Part shown: positions 42,778 to 53,765 of the stretch, in pieces
Position numbering within the stretch: the stretch's first letter is position 1
Layout: every line of letters starts with the position of its first letter
From: Isochrysis galbana
Lineage: Eukaryota; Haptophyta; Isochrysidales; Isochrysidaceae
Direction of reading: 5' to 3'
Length of the DNA: 64,000 nucleotides
Assembly: GCA_018136815.1 (NCBI GenBank)
Contig: CM030943.1
Coordinates: 272,046 to 336,045 of the forward strand
Notes under the pieces: generated by a model
What the model saw: only the letters and a program-made list of their open reading frames with translations
Told to the model about the DNA's origin: nothing
The model's database searches: none
Made by a program: the position numbers and the translations under genes

Positions 42778-44044
42778 GTCGCCGTCTTGTGGATGAAGCG
42801 AAAACGTTGCGAAGGGGGGAGGGGGCGAGAGAGGCCGTGGGAAGAGAAAGGGGGGAAGGCGAGGAAGGTGCGTGAGGAGGGCCTTGCAGGGGAGAAAGGC
42901 GGAGAGGAGAGGGGCGCGGGGGAGCGCCGGGGGGGTGGGGGGGGGGCGCGGAAGGTGGGTGGGTTCTGGGCGGGCGGGCAGCCGCGGGGGAACGGGTGTC
43001 ACGACCTTAATGGAGCCTAGAAGGTTCTACACGACCCCCCCCCCCCCCTCCCCCCCCCCCCGGCACGAGGTCAGCCAACGACTGTTTTCTCGAATCTCCC
43101 GGACAAAAGAGAGCAACCGATGGCCGCCCCGCCCTCCGCCGCTTCCGCCGCCGCCGCCGTCCCCCTCGTCGGCGGCGCTCGCTCCTCTCTCCCTGTGGTG
43201 GCTCTTCTCCTCGCCTCGTCGCCTCGTCGCGACCGGGACCGGGCCTTGCGGCGACACATATCATTCTCCCATCCATCTGATACCCAACTGACCGCAACGC
43301 GCACATGCTGCCTGCACGTCCGCACGTCCGCCTGACGCTAAAGACTCTAGGAATGCCGCTACTCCTACTCGTGTGCTACTAGACTACTCCCCACTCACAA
43401 CTTCGTCGCCCTCGCCCCTCACTCATTCCCCGTTCCCTTTCCGCATCCGCCCCTCATTCCTTTGTCTTCGTATGATGGGTATGCCCCATATGATATGCCG
43501 TAGGAGTATGCGCTACTTTGGGCCATGCCGGGGGAGGGGGCTGGGACGGACCCCTTGGAAAAAAGCCTTCTTTGAAGATGCCGGCTATGTACTATGTATG
43601 GCCACTAGCTACTAGTACTAGAAGGGCGAACCAAGAGGGTTTTTATTAGGGGTAAAAATACCGTCTACCGTCTCAGAGTTTTTAAATTCATCTTCTTAAT
43701 TTTCCAAACCCCGCTAGACGGACATGCTTGACTGTAGTAGGGACAAAAAGAGCACATGGGGAGCACAAACAGCACACCCCAAAGTGATGCCCCCCTCACA
43801 GGATCATCAGGTTCAGGAGACCATGAAACTCATTGGCTGCGTCCTCCTCCTCCTCATTGCGCGCGCCTCGCGCGCGCGAGGCACGGTCGGGGTTAGGGTT
43901 GGGGTTGAACATGGGGATTGAGGAGAGGAAGGAAGGGGTGGAGCGGGAGCGCGGGAGCGCGCGGCCGGAGAAGAGGGTGGAGCGTCGCAGCGTCGCGCAA
44001 GTGGCGCAGGGAGAGGCCCCCCACCGGTATCACTGTTTTTTGGA
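42778..44044. other. Intergenic, homopolymer- and C/G-rich
   Basis: G-rich 42810-42960 on plus (C/T-rich upstream of the minus-strand gene), and C runs of 14 and 11 at 43036-43061. ORFs at 43007-43330 are low-complexity shadows. A small GGGGTTAGGGTTGGGGTTG string near 43889 is isolated. Confidence 0.35.
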
Positions 44045-44081
44045 CTGTTTTTGGCTGTGTTTCTATGAAAGCCAAAAACAG
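44045..44081. repeat. Perfect 12-bp inverted repeat (dispersed family D)
   Basis: CTGTTTTTGGCT (44045-44056) and AGCCAAAAACAG (44070-44081) surround GTGTTTCTATGAA. Related pieces lie at 18243-18267, 53535-53600 and 55468-55500, so this is a short dispersed repeat that can fold into a hairpin. Confidence 0.65.
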
Positions 44082-44292
44082 CCTGTTTTTGCTGTGTTAG
44101 GAAACCTTCTGGCTGTGTTTCCCACCTAGGATCCCTTCTTTCGCCGCTACGCGGCAGGGTGTGGGTGTGGATGGCATTTTACCCACCCGAACATGAGGCT
44201 ACCTGTAATTAGTATGAATCGTCAGTAAAGTAGGAATAAACGACGCGAGGCGGCAGCGAGAGAGCACGGAGAGCGTGGCGCGCCGGGCGCTG

Positions 44293-44496
44293 ATGCCGGC
44301 GTTCTTCGGTGTTTTGTCATGGCGGCTACTTCTCATCGGGCTGTGCGCTCGAGCACTGGGGGAGGTCAGATTTGACGCGGTACAATCCACCCGCGGCATT
44401 CAGCACTCGAAGATCCAGCCTATTCTTTCTGACGATTTTGTTGTCGCTTGCATCATGATCATGTTCCTTTTGTTGTTTTGCTTTGGGAAGCAATAG
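44293..44496 (+). CDS. Possible small secreted or tail-anchored protein
   Basis: The ATG at 44293 opens 67 codons. It starts with a signal-like hydrophobic stretch (MPAFFGVLSWRLLLIGLCAR) and ends with a second hydrophobic segment (FVVACIMIMFLLLFCFGKQ) before the stop. Two hydrophobic ends in so short a frame are suggestive but not decisive. No family is known to me and no splice sites were tested. Confidence 0.3.
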   Translation: MPAFFGVLSWRLLLIGLCARALGEVRFDAVQSTRGIQHSKIQPILSDDFVVACIMIMFLLLFCFGKQ

Positions 44497-45215
44497 GCAA
44501 CCCCAGGGCCATGGAATGCATCGTCTGGTAAGAGCTGCCAGCAGTTCTCATCCGAGATGTCAATGTTCCACATCTAGATCAGCAGTACCATGTTGCACAC
44601 TGTTGTGCATGAGACGTCTTCGCCTGTCCTACAGGTGTCAAACCTATCATCCTCAGTGGCGAGAGGCCTCCCACAATCCTTGCATTGAGTAGAGTGTGCG
44701 CAATGGCCCTGTGAGTAGACTCGCAGCTAGGGGAATCGTCCCGTTCTCCCCCGTCCTCCATCTTCCCCCCTCGTCTCCCTCTTTCGTTCCTCGCTCCCTC
44801 CCCCTCGCTCCCTCCCCCTCGCTCCCTCCCCCTCCCCCTTTCTTCATTCTCACCTCTTTCACTGACTCACTCTCTCTCCCTCGTATGACGAAGATAGAGG
44901 GAGGTTGAGAAAGGGATAGAGATCAGAGAGGAACGATAAAACATCAACTATGAGACATGGAGTGTCAAAGGAAGCAGTGTGAAAACAGACGACACTATCT
45001 AGGATGATGATGATCAGCTGATGGCCCCGCGTAGAAATCTCAGCCCATCTTGACCAATCCCCTACGCACTGCTGTCGCTTCACTGGATCGTAGGGACACA
45101 AGGACCACCCTCAATGTTCATGAGCCAAAATGCAATGAGATTGCGAGGGGGTGAACAAAGAGTGAATCCCAACACCAAGGGCAAAAGGTTGATTGCTAGT
45201 ACAAGTACTCGCTAC
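44497..45215. other. Intergenic with pyrimidine repeats
   Basis: 44770-44840 holds a (CTCCCCCTCGCTCC) tandem run. The remainder has no recognised feature. Confidence 0.4.
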
Positions 45216-45342
45216 TAGAGGTGGGGGAGGCTGGGTGAAAAAAAAATCAGGCAGATCGGGAGGCCCAATTTTTTTATCATGAGACGGGGGGAAGATTTCC
45301 CCCTCCTCTCTCCCCTCGCGAATCCGAATCCGAGGCCGAGCG

Positions 45343-45822
45343 ATGGCGACCGACCCGCCTGACAGGCCGACCTTTGCCGCGAGCCAGCGAGCAGAGGGCG
45401 GCGGCGATCGGTCGCACTTGTGCCCGTGGAGTTCGATCCCAATGGTCACCGGGCACCGGAAGACAGCCTCACTAGTCGTTCGCGCCATCACATTCTGCCA
45501 TTTTTTTTCATTTACCTGCCCACGCCACATGGCCCCCTGCCCTGCCACACACCACACACCCACACACCACTTCCAGCCCCAGCCTGAGGAGGATGACGCC
45601 GAGCTGCCTACGCGCTCCTACGCGCAGAAACCCATCCACACTATCGGTACGCCTCCTCCCAGCCCCTGTGGCTACCCACCCGCGCGCTCGGGAATCGTGG
45701 CGAGCATTGCCACACAGCCCTCTCCACGCGCTGTGCTGCCACATGTGCTGCCACCGCAGGGCCTCATGTGCCATCTACCGATGCGGTCACCAAGTGCATC
45801 GTGTGCAGAGACCTCAATATAA
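45343..45822 (+). CDS. Duplicated ORF family E, copy 1
   Basis: The ATG opens MATDPPDRPTFAASQ and a 159-codon frame with HHFQPQPEEDD, LPTRSYAQKPI, ARSGIVASIATQPS and PPQGLMCHLP. A second copy at 59127-59585 shares the reading frame, many residues and about 130 bp of upstream sequence, starting GAGGTGGGGGAG near 45216 and containing an A run and GGAGGCCCA. The preserved frame argues for coding function, perhaps as the first ORF of an unidentified mobile element. No domain was recognised. Confidence 0.45.
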   Translation: MATDPPDRPTFAASQRAEGGGDRSHLCPWSSIPMVTGHRKTASLVVRAITFCHFFSFTCPRHMAPCPATHHTPTHHFQPQPEEDDAELPTRSYAQKPIHTIGTPPPSPCGYPPARSGIVASIATQPSPRAVLPHVLPPQGLMCHLPMRSPSASCAETSI

Positions 45823-45884
45823 ACATACAAAGGTTAGAATGAGCATCCACGATGCATGAGATGGATGTGTCCATAATACTCCCC

Positions 45885-46385
45885 CCTCCCCTCCCTCCTC
45901 CCTCTTCCTCCTTTCTTCCCCGCCGCTCGGGCCCATGGCGCGCGCCTGCGACCCACCTTCCACATTCAGGTCCCCAGCCAGGTGGCCTGCAGGGGCATGG
46001 GAGCACAGCTCAGGTGGCAGGTGAGGCTGGGCCCTGGCCCCTCCTGCCTCTCCCTCGCTGGCTCTCTCGCCCCTGAAGGTCGACTGGAGCTGGCTGGGGG
46101 GTCCTGATCAGGGGGCCCAGGTGGAGGCGAGGGGGCGAGGGGGTGGTCAGAGAGATGGGGCAGATGGGCCGGTCGCCGGTCAGCGTCAGCGTATCAGCGT
46201 GGGCTGGGGCGTGGGTTGCTATGCCCAAGTCTCAGGGAGAGTCTGAGTAGATGGGGTGAGTCCCCCCTGCCTGCCAAGTGGCGGCACTGGGGGGTGCGAT
46301 GGTTCTCGCCCCCCATGAAGGGAGTCGAGAGAGTGGGGAGGGGGGGGGGGCGCGAGGCCCCCCTCCATGGTCCATGGCGATCAAT
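45885..46385 (-). mobile_element. SINE-like element, B-related
   Basis: On the minus strand it begins near GATTGATCGCCATGGACCAT and GGAGGGGGGCCTCGCGCC. It then follows the B body (GACTCACCC.., CAGGACCCCCCAGCCAGCTC, GCCAGCGAGGGAGAGGCAGG, CAGGCGCGCGCCATGG). It ends at about 45885 without the B tail. A piece around 46120-46220 is specific to this copy. Confidence 0.7.
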
Positions 46386-46534
46386 CATACTACCAAGATT
46401 AATGCGAAGCAAAGACAACGGAAGGATGAAGGGGGAAGGGAAAATGAGGAGGAGCGAAGGGACTCAAGGGCGATGCTGTTAGGGAGGTATTGGACGCCGC
46501 CGGATTCGTAGTAGGTGTTTAATCCAGAATCTTA

Positions 46535-46900
46535 GAACTATCAGTAAAAGTGATAGGGTCATGGGGGTCCCGTGCCCCCCCCCCCTCCATCCCAGACACC
46601 CCCTGGGTGGCCCTGCACACTCAACCTCAGCCCCTGCCTGCTGGCAGGGGCTGAGCTGACATCACTCTGGCCCAGACCCTCGCCGAGCGCGCGCCGCGCG
46701 CCGCACGCACTCGCCTGCACTGGCCCTCGCTCGTACTGACCCCCTCTCCACCACTGAGCCTCAGACCACCTGAGCCGACAGGAAGGCACCCAGGGCCAGC
46801 GAGGCCAGCGAGGGAGAGGCAGGCATCGCACGCCCGTAGGAGAACGAAGAGAACGACGAAAAGAGCACGACAAAAAAACGACACGATCTGACACACAAAA
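46535..46900 (+). mobile_element. Element head with LINE-type hairpin
   Basis: CTATCA / TGATAG with a GTAAAAG loop (46538-46556), then GGGTC and ATGG, as at 18469. The ATG frame here differs (MGVPCPPPP) and stops after about 60 codons. The downstream body is GC-rich, with CAGCGAGGGAGAGGCAGGCA resembling the SINE body. Confidence 0.5.
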
Positions 46901-47695
46901 AGGTAAAACTCACGCTTGTTTACGGTATGTTTTCAGGCCGACACCTCGAGCGACATGCGAATGCCGCGAAAGCGCGGCGACACTTGAAAAAGACGCGAGA
47001 AGAGGGGGCCGAGACCTCCCAGGGGCACGAAGTGTCATAAGCAACAGGCGTTTACGTTTGTTTTGCCACAGGAACACCACACCAGCAGGTCTGCCCCAGC
47101 CCACCCCCTGCACTTGGCCCGTTGTAGTGCACGCGGCCCCCCCCCCGATACCAAAGACAAAGGAATGAAGGGGGTAGTGTAAGGGAGTGAGTAAACAGGG
47201 GTATAGGCGATGTCGTTAGTGAGTACCGTGAGTACGTGGACCCGTATAGCTAGTAGCTAGCATGAGTAGCCCGAATCTTCAGATGTTTTATTATTATGTT
47301 TAATCCAGAATCTTCAGATGTTTCATTACTACTACTACCAGTATTATTATAAAGTCATCATAGCTCATAGCCTATGCGATACGGTGGGTTACCCCCGAAT
47401 CCTCACAGCAACCTCCACACCACCAGCGCCTAGCGCCGTTGCGTGACCACAGCCGCAATTGCCCCTCCCTCCAGACATAAGAAGGGCCCTGCGACATTGC
47501 GCGTTCCGCCCATGCCCATGGAGGAGTACGGTGGACCTGTTCACATCCTTCATGGGTCACAATCACATGGCAGAACAAGCGAAACAAAGTCGCATCTGAA
47601 CGTCGACTCGTTGGGTCTAAAGCCCGCCGCCAATCAATCAGCCTCCTACGCCGCCACCTAGGCGTCAACAATGTCGCAGCGGCGAACGTTCTGAA
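46901..47695. other. Intergenic, short AT-rich repeat
   Basis: CAGAATCTTCAGATGTTTCA and CGAATCTTCAGATGTTTTA are two close copies (47273-47335); GTTTAATCCAGAATCTT also occurs at 46517. No gene was recognised. Confidence 0.4.
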
Positions 47696-49822
47696 TCAAT
47701 TCGACCATACATGTATTCTCCCGTGGTTATCACCGATGACGAGATCTCCTCTACCCTCATTGTACGAAATTGCAGTGACCGTCGACCGGTTGTGCGTATG
47801 CCAATCAATGCGAGCTAGGCACTCGCCGCTTGCAATGTGAGACATGTGGATGGCCACCACGGGTCGTGAAAAATGCCCTCCTGTTTGATCGGATGGCTGC
47901 TGACCCTCGCACAGGGATATGATCTGCAACAATAGGGGGCGATCGACACAAACATGCGAATGGTAGGCCAACAACAACGGCCATTCCAAGTGTGGCAATT
48001 CGCGCCTATTGGGCCGCGCAATCACAAACAACAAAGAAACACCGCTCTCATGCTGAGCGCTTTGATGACGTGCAAAATGCGCGTGCGTGTGAGATGCATG
48101 TCGAGCTCCGTTGGAGCCAACCAGTTATTGGCGGTTGTGGGCAAGCTTGATGGGTCAGGAGGCCTAGATCCCTTCCGATAATGGCTGAGCTGGCAAGGTG
48201 CCACACACCACATCTTGATTCTCCGTGATGAAGATGACAGATGTGTGATCCTCGGTCGCCGCCGGGAACCAGAGGGAGTGATCCTTGAAGTACGATATCC
48301 TTTCGCCCTTGAAATTCCACAAGAGTACTTCTTTTCCACAGAAGGAGAGAAAACTCTGGTGGTCATACAAGAAAATGAAGGCAAATGGCGTGCGAAAGCG
48401 CTCCGAGGGCACCGACACTACCTCTGAGGTAAGCAGATCGATGATACTGAGAGGTGAATGTCCCTGCAAGGAGGAGTGGTCAGTGACGCGTTCGTAGGAT
48501 CAGACTGTTGCCTCCAAAATACAAAAAGGCTTGATGAGTGGCATGCCAACAACAGAGCTAAGAGCATCTCCCTTCCATGAAATTACTTTCATGCCGCTGG
48601 GTTAGGAAGCGGGGGTTATCGTATGGTGTGTGCGAGGACAAATGACTCCCTCGCAGGTGACCGTTTCGCCGCCTGGCACACCTGTTTGAACAGCAGCTTC
48701 TGGTTGAATTGTTCCATGACCACTATGGACTCGCCCCTGCGAATTAGCTGCTTGAATTCACGTAGCATCTCGCCTGTCTCGATCGAGAGGACCTTCAACG
48801 GCACCTGCCATTGGACATGCGGGCCTCGATGGAACAAGAAGCACGAATTACAAGAGGAACAATGTGTTGGTCAGGCCTCGGCAAGGCTACCTCGACTGTG
48901 TGACAGAGGCACTATCGCACGCACATAGTTGTGCCTTTTGGCTAGCACAAGCAACATGATTCCAGGCGAAATCTTGATCTCATCGATTCTTCTGTCGTCG
49001 ATTTGAAAGATCATCTGAGCGGGTTCCGCCATGGACCAAACCTTGTAAATCTGTGTTTCCGAGCAGAATGTCAGTATCTTCTGGTTCACCTCGTCGAATT
49101 CCACAAACCCTGGATTCCGAAGCTGCTCAGCAGTAAACAGCATGATCGTCTTGCTAGGATTCCCATCTACAAGATCCTCGAGGGCACTGCAAACAGCGAT
49201 GGAATGGATAGCAGTCATAGATTTGACACCAATAAATCGACAATAGAGGGCGTCCTGCCTCAGGTGCCAGCAGAGCGAAGGCCTTCGTGAGGACGCACCA
49301 TGATCGGCACCTCAAGGAGGTGTACTGATCACTATCCATCACTGCGACAACAATCAGCGACTGGTTCATCTTGTTGTGAAAGACTGAGCGAATGACCTCA
49401 CGCGATGAAAGATTGAGGGTACAGACACGTCGGCCGGTGTCCATGTCGAAAGCGACGCATATTCCGGACTCGTCCAGGCCAAAGATAAGTCCGCCTGCCA
49501 CAACAATCTCCACAATTGATGATCGATGGGCCTCAAGATCTGCCTCGTCCCTAGAACCAGCTGTCGTGTAGATGTCGAACGCAACCCTCGGGCGTAGCCC
49601 ACAGAATCGCTGTTTTACGCTTCTTTTTTCAAATTTCATCGCCGCTCTCACGTCAGTCTGCCGTTCGAAGAGCCGGTGGCAGACGCTCGACCTTGCCTGC
49701 ACTGCGGCACGCTTCACACCCCTCTTCGTAGTAAGCTTCTTCCAGCTGAGCGTGTTCTCTATCCTATGTGGCGAGGCGCCGTCGCAAGCCGCTGTTGACG
49801 ATGTCGCAGGAGTTGACGCCAT
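47696..49822 (-). CDS. Conserved WD40-like protein, five exons
   Basis: ATG at 49822. Exons 49822-49299, 49186-48925, 48804-48682, 48463-48212 and 47923-47696 join in frame over four GT-AG introns (112, 120, 218 and 288 bp) to give 462 residues. The protein matches a plant and algal WD40-repeat-like family: WKKLTTKRGVKRA, CHRLFERQ, YTTAGSRDEADLEAHRS, FGLDESGICVAFD, NPGFVEFDEVNQK, EIKISPGIMLL, VPLKVLSIETGEML, MEQFNQKLLFKQ, PFAFIFLYDHQSFLSF and the C-terminal GDNHGRIHVWSN. WD40 proteins are beta-propeller scaffolds; the partners of this family are not known to me. Donors are GTGCGT, GTGCGT, GTGTGC and GTGGTG. Every acceptor ends in TGCAG or GGCAG. Confidence 0.93.
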
Positions 49823-50404
49823 CGCCTCCTCGCTCCTTCCCTCCCTCCCTCACCCTCCACCCTACCTTCACCCAAGCCCTCTCTTGCACGGCTCTGCGCC
49901 TCCCCTCGTGTTGGCTGGCTCCCGCCAAAAGCAGTCGCTAGGAAAGCTAGATTTGTCTCTAGGAGGTGAGAGAGAGGAGAGGTGTGAAAAACTCAATGGT
50001 CAATGGATCTTGTTTATTGTTTCTTGTTTTTTTGTTGACAATTTGATGCATGAAGTCGGCAGGCGCTCGCTCGGACGCCCGGAGGTGAAACTCCTCTGGG
50101 GGACCGCGAAAACTCATCCACCTAGGGTTGGGGTGGTGGCCCGCGACGACGAAAATATTTGACACCATAGACGTCATCACCAATCGCACACCTTGCCCTA
50201 AAACTTTCTAAAAGGTCTCGCACGCAGAAACGCAGAAAGCGAGGGATAGACTCTTCGCGTATCCCGGAACAACCACCCCCGACAGCTTGAAACTTGAAAG
50301 CCCTCTACATAATAGCGTGGAAATACATAATCAAAGATCAAAGATTTTTACAGGATAGAATTCGAGTCACACAAATACCACTACATACCACATACCACAT
50401 ACCT
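49823..50404. other. Intergenic, upstream of the WD40-like gene
   Basis: CCTCCCTCCCTCACCC-type sequence right after the start codon region (49830-49870), then AT-richer sequence. No gene was recognised. Confidence 0.4.
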
Positions 50405-50945
50405 ATCCTAAAAAAACTTCTTAATAATCTCGCTGCGCGCGCGACCCTGCACAGTATCTTCGCAGCCACGCCCGCTTCCCTTCCCTCCCCCTCCACCTGC
50501 CTTGCGGCTCGTCCCCTCGTGCTCTACCTAGGGGCTGGGTGTAGTGGGTTTCCAGTGGCAGACGGTGTGTACCGATTCTCGACGGCCTGGTTCTCACCTT
50601 CCTCCTGTGCCATCGGGCTACCGGCTGATGTGTGTTTGTTCCTTGTGCTGGGTGCCAGGCAACTGTGGTCAATGTGGCTAAGGTCTGTTGTCGGTTTGTC
50701 GGCTCGCGGCTAGGGGGGGAAGATCACCGGGGGGGGGGGGGGGGGGGGCGCGGGCCACCGGACCATATCTAAGCCCTTCACCCCTATCCACCTAGTAGTG
50801 TACGGGGGGAGCCGCCTGATGGCGGGGGGAGAAGGGCCGGGGGAGTGGGGGTGTTGAAAGTATGCTACGTACTACGTGTAGTGTGTAGTAGGTAGTGGTT
50901 CCATTCGCCGCGAGTGCGGTAAGAATATTAAATGGTATTTTTTTG
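50405..50945. mobile_element. Composite of retroposon fragments
   Basis: 50413-50600 is a tail-type fragment (TTCTTAATAATCTCGC, GCAGCCACGCCCG, CTTGCGGCTCGTCCCCTCG). 50745-50865 is a reversed piece of subfamily A (CCACCGGACCATATCTAAGC, GGAGCCGCCTGATGGCGGG). 50890-50935 is a plus-oriented tail (GCCGCGAGTGCGGTAAGAAT, ATTAAA). A run of about 20 G lies at 50729-50748. The pieces point in different directions, so this is a nested or rearranged cluster. Confidence 0.65.
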
Positions 50946-51466
50946 CTCGGCCTCTCTTTTGGGGTGCTCGCGTGCGGACGGACTCATGCTCACAGTGGCG
51001 ACCAGCAGAGGAGGAGGCCTCCTGAGGAGGGGGGAGTGAGTACGAGTACGACGGCAGGCCCGAGCAGGTTATGGGTTGCGACTCACGACCCGCGCCCACT
51101 AGGGGTCTGGGTCGAAGTGATGAGTTCTCAGCGCATGCCCAAGGTCAGAGCCTGAGGGTGTCCGACGGGCGCCCCCCGATGGGGAGTTGGAGCCCGGAAA
51201 AATGCGCAGCGCTGAAGTTGACCAGGCCCACTACACACTACACATTGGACGCGTGCTATGTAAACTCAAATTTTCACAACCGGACCTACAATTTTCACAA
51301 CCGAACGTGAAGTGGCTAAATTTGCGTACTCGCTGACTCAAGGACGCATGATGCGCGGGCCAGCCACACAACTCATACTCAAGTGCGCAGTATGTGCATC
51401 TTGCTGTTAGCGTAAGGCAAATCATCATGCACCGGGCGGCTTGCCCACACGCGCGCTTGCATCCAG
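50946..51466. other. Intergenic; small tandem repeat
   Basis: AATTTTCACAACCGGACCT and AATTTTCACAACCGAACG are adjacent (about 51269-51308). Otherwise nothing was recognised; it is downstream of the minus-strand oxidoreductase. Confidence 0.4.
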
Positions 51467-52813
51467 TCAAGGTGGCGGTATGATGGTGCGTGAGAGCCAG
51501 TTGGTCATCGCGTCACCGAATCGCCAGATGTGAATACCGATAGGGCGCTCCTCGCATGCCGCCACCTTGGTCCACTCAATCAGCCGTTTGACCACAGCCG
51601 CGAGCATCCCTGAGACAACGATGCCATTGAAGGCGAGAACGCCCCCTGCCTCACCCAAGGAGACTGCGAAGACGCGCGGGGCGATATCGGCGCCGACAGC
51701 CCCGTAGGGATATACCTCAAGGCGCTCGGCCCCTGAGTTTGAACGAAGGACATTTTGCGCCGCGACCTCGGCATTCAATTCAGCAGTATGACCCAGTTTC
51801 AGGTCGCTGCAGCCAGGTAGCGTCATCGCGTCGCCCATAGCGAAGACACGCCCGCTGGTCCCGTGGACACGTAGCGACTTATCAACAAGAATGCGTCCGC
51901 GTTCATCGAGACTCTGTGGCAAGGAAGTGCGCAGAGCACTTGTGCAAGGCGCGCTCGCTCCCATGCACGGATAGACGATGTCCGCGGACAGAATTGACGA
52001 ATCAGCAAGCTCAACGCTCTTGGCGTTGATACGCGTGACGCGCGAATTGAAAATTAGCCGGGCGCCTCGAGAGCGCAGCCAGCTTGCGCAAACAGCCCCG
52101 ACTTGCATCGGGAGGCTTGAGCAGAGTTCGTCATCTGCCGTAAGGAGAGTAACAAGCTTGTGCGGGTAGGCATAGACAATCTCTGCCGCAAGCTCAACTC
52201 CAACTGGTCCGCCACCAATCACGATCACAGAGCGCGCATTTCGAAGCTTCTCTGCGGCACTCTCCCATACGGCGCGACGCGCATCAAGTGTCGGCTGCGC
52301 GGCCGTCGGGGTGATGGGCTCGCACCCATACGTGCCACCAGTGGCAAGCATCAGGTAGTCGTACGACATGAGGACGTCAACACCTCCGTGATCACGCACG
52401 GTGATTGCATTTGAGCCAATGGACGTCAGGCTGCCGACAACCAGGCCATTGCGATGGCGTGGAAGCGGCTTGGCGAGATTTGAGAAGTGTGCCGGGTCAA
52501 CGAAGAGGCGCAGACAGCCCGGAGTGTACTCAAAGTACTCTTTTCGATCGACCAGCGTCACGTGGCACTCGTCGCTGCACTCTCGCTGGGCACGCAGCCC
52601 ACTTAGACCGGCGCCAACGATAACGAGCGTAGACCGGCGTTGATCGCCCTTACTCTCCGGAGCGCACGCACGCTTGATGCGGATGGCTGCGGCGGCCGTT
52701 GCGTCGAGCAGCTGCAATATCTGTATGATGAGGGCGCAGGTGGCGCGCACGAGCAGCAGGCGTACAGGGTCGAGGCGCCTGTCGAGTTCTCCGATAAGGG
52801 CGCTGACACCCAT
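51467..52813 (-). CDS. FAD-dependent pyridine nucleotide oxidoreductase (AIFM2/NDH-2-like)
   Basis: ATG at 52813 (MGVSALIGELDRRLDPVRLL) gives 448 residues. A hydrophobic N-terminal helix is followed by a FAD-binding Rossmann motif (STLVIVGAGLSGLRAQRE), YFEYTPGCLRLFVDP, YDYLMLATGGTYG, an NAD(P)H-binding motif (SVIVIGGGPVGVELAAEI), and GRVFAMGDAMTLPG near the C terminus, where the flavin ribityl chain is bound. Family members oxidise NAD(P)H and pass electrons to quinones (AIFM2/FSP1, type II NADH dehydrogenases). The N-terminal helix suggests membrane association. The frame is open upstream to 53074, but that part is C/T-rich low-complexity and is probably 5' UTR. No intron. Confidence 0.9.
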   Translation of the reverse strand: MGVSALIGELDRRLDPVRLLLVRATCALIIQILQLLDATAAAAIRIKRACAPESKGDQRRSTLVIVGAGLSGLRAQRECSDECHVTLVDRKEYFEYTPGCLRLFVDPAHFSNLAKPLPRHRNGLVVGSLTSIGSNAITVRDHGGVDVLMSYDYLMLATGGTYGCEPITPTAAQPTLDARRAVWESAAEKLRNARSVIVIGGGPVGVELAAEIVYAYPHKLVTLLTADDELCSSLPMQVGAVCASWLRSRGARLIFNSRVTRINAKSVELADSSILSADIVYPCMGASAPCTSALRTSLPQSLDERGRILVDKSLRVHGTSGRVFAMGDAMTLPGCSDLKLGHTAELNAEVAAQNVLRSNSGAERLEVYPYGAVGADIAPRVFAVSLGEAGGVLAFNGIVVSGMLAAVVKRLIEWTKVAACEERPIGIHIWRFGDAMTNWLSRTIIPPP

Positions 52814-53765
52814 CGCGAATCGAGGAAAGGAGGAGCGGGGCCGGGCGATGGCGGAGGGGACCGGAAAGGGGTAGGTGGTGAGGAGAAGCGACCCCGGGTT
52901 CTTGGGGAGCGGGGAGACCGGCGAGAGGCGAGGGCGAGAGACGAGGAGAGGAGGCCTGGATCCGATGAAGACATAAAAAGAAGATGGGAGAGGAAAGAAA
53001 AATGCGAAGATAGAAAGGAGGGGAGGGGAGAGGGGGAGGGAGGGGGGAGATAGGAGGGTGCGGGGAGAGTGCACCCAGGAGCAGAACTCGCCCGGGGGAT
53101 GCGGCGAGGATGCAGAGCTGGATGCTGCTGATCTCTAATCGACGCCATCTGCCGAAGAGCATGGTGCTGTCCACAACGTGCTCCACACCACCGAGGCGTG
53201 CGGCGAGCGGCGAGCGGCGAGTGCGAGTGCGAGTGCGTCGTGGCTTCCACTCTACTATTCCACAAATTGGCCAAAAAAAACCCTGAAAATACATCTAATA
53301 TCTGAAGCTTCAGCTTCAGGGCTAACACCTCTAACGGCCTCCCTCGGAGACGTAAAACGTCCAATGGCCAATGGGCTCCACGGATGGCTGATTTCGACGA
53401 GATTTCGGCGTGCGGCCCGCCCGATCGGCGTGACCGTCCGGGTGGCCCCTGTGTGTTTGGTGTTTGGTGTCTGGCGGGGCACTCCGGATATCCGAGGACA
53501 CGTGGGCGCACCTAGCACGGCTATATCCTACATGTGAAACACAGACTCAGTGAGTTTCTACGGAGGGCAAATACAAATACATTTGAGTTTGGCTGAATTT
53601 CTAGGAGAGGCAGTCGGGGCCACAGGCCCCGGCGTGAGGTGATGGTGAAGCGGCTGGGGCCGAAGGCCCCAGACGCCGTGAAGCGACCGGGGAAGCTTTA
53701 CATAAAGATAAAACAAGAGAGGAAAATTATAAAAGGGGGGGGGGTCCGTTTCGCAAGTGGGAAAA
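52814..53765. other. 5' flank of the oxidoreductase, then repeat debris
   Basis: 52830-53060 is GA-rich on plus (C/T-rich in the gene sense). 53275-53310 has an AAGCTTCAGCTTCAGG repeat. 53535-53610 matches dispersed family D. GGCCCCGGCGTGAGGTGATG and GGGGCCGAAGGCCCCAG lie near 53630-53680. No other gene was recognised. Confidence 0.4.

Noticed and set aside
43880-43912. Telomere-like GGGGTTAGGGTTGGGGTTG
   Set aside because: Only two or three imperfect units in the interior of the window; too short for a telomeric or interstitial array.
52840-53074. 86-residue N-terminal extension of the FAD oxidoreductase
   Set aside because: C/T-rich low-complexity sequence before a clear ATG at 52813; more likely 5' UTR.
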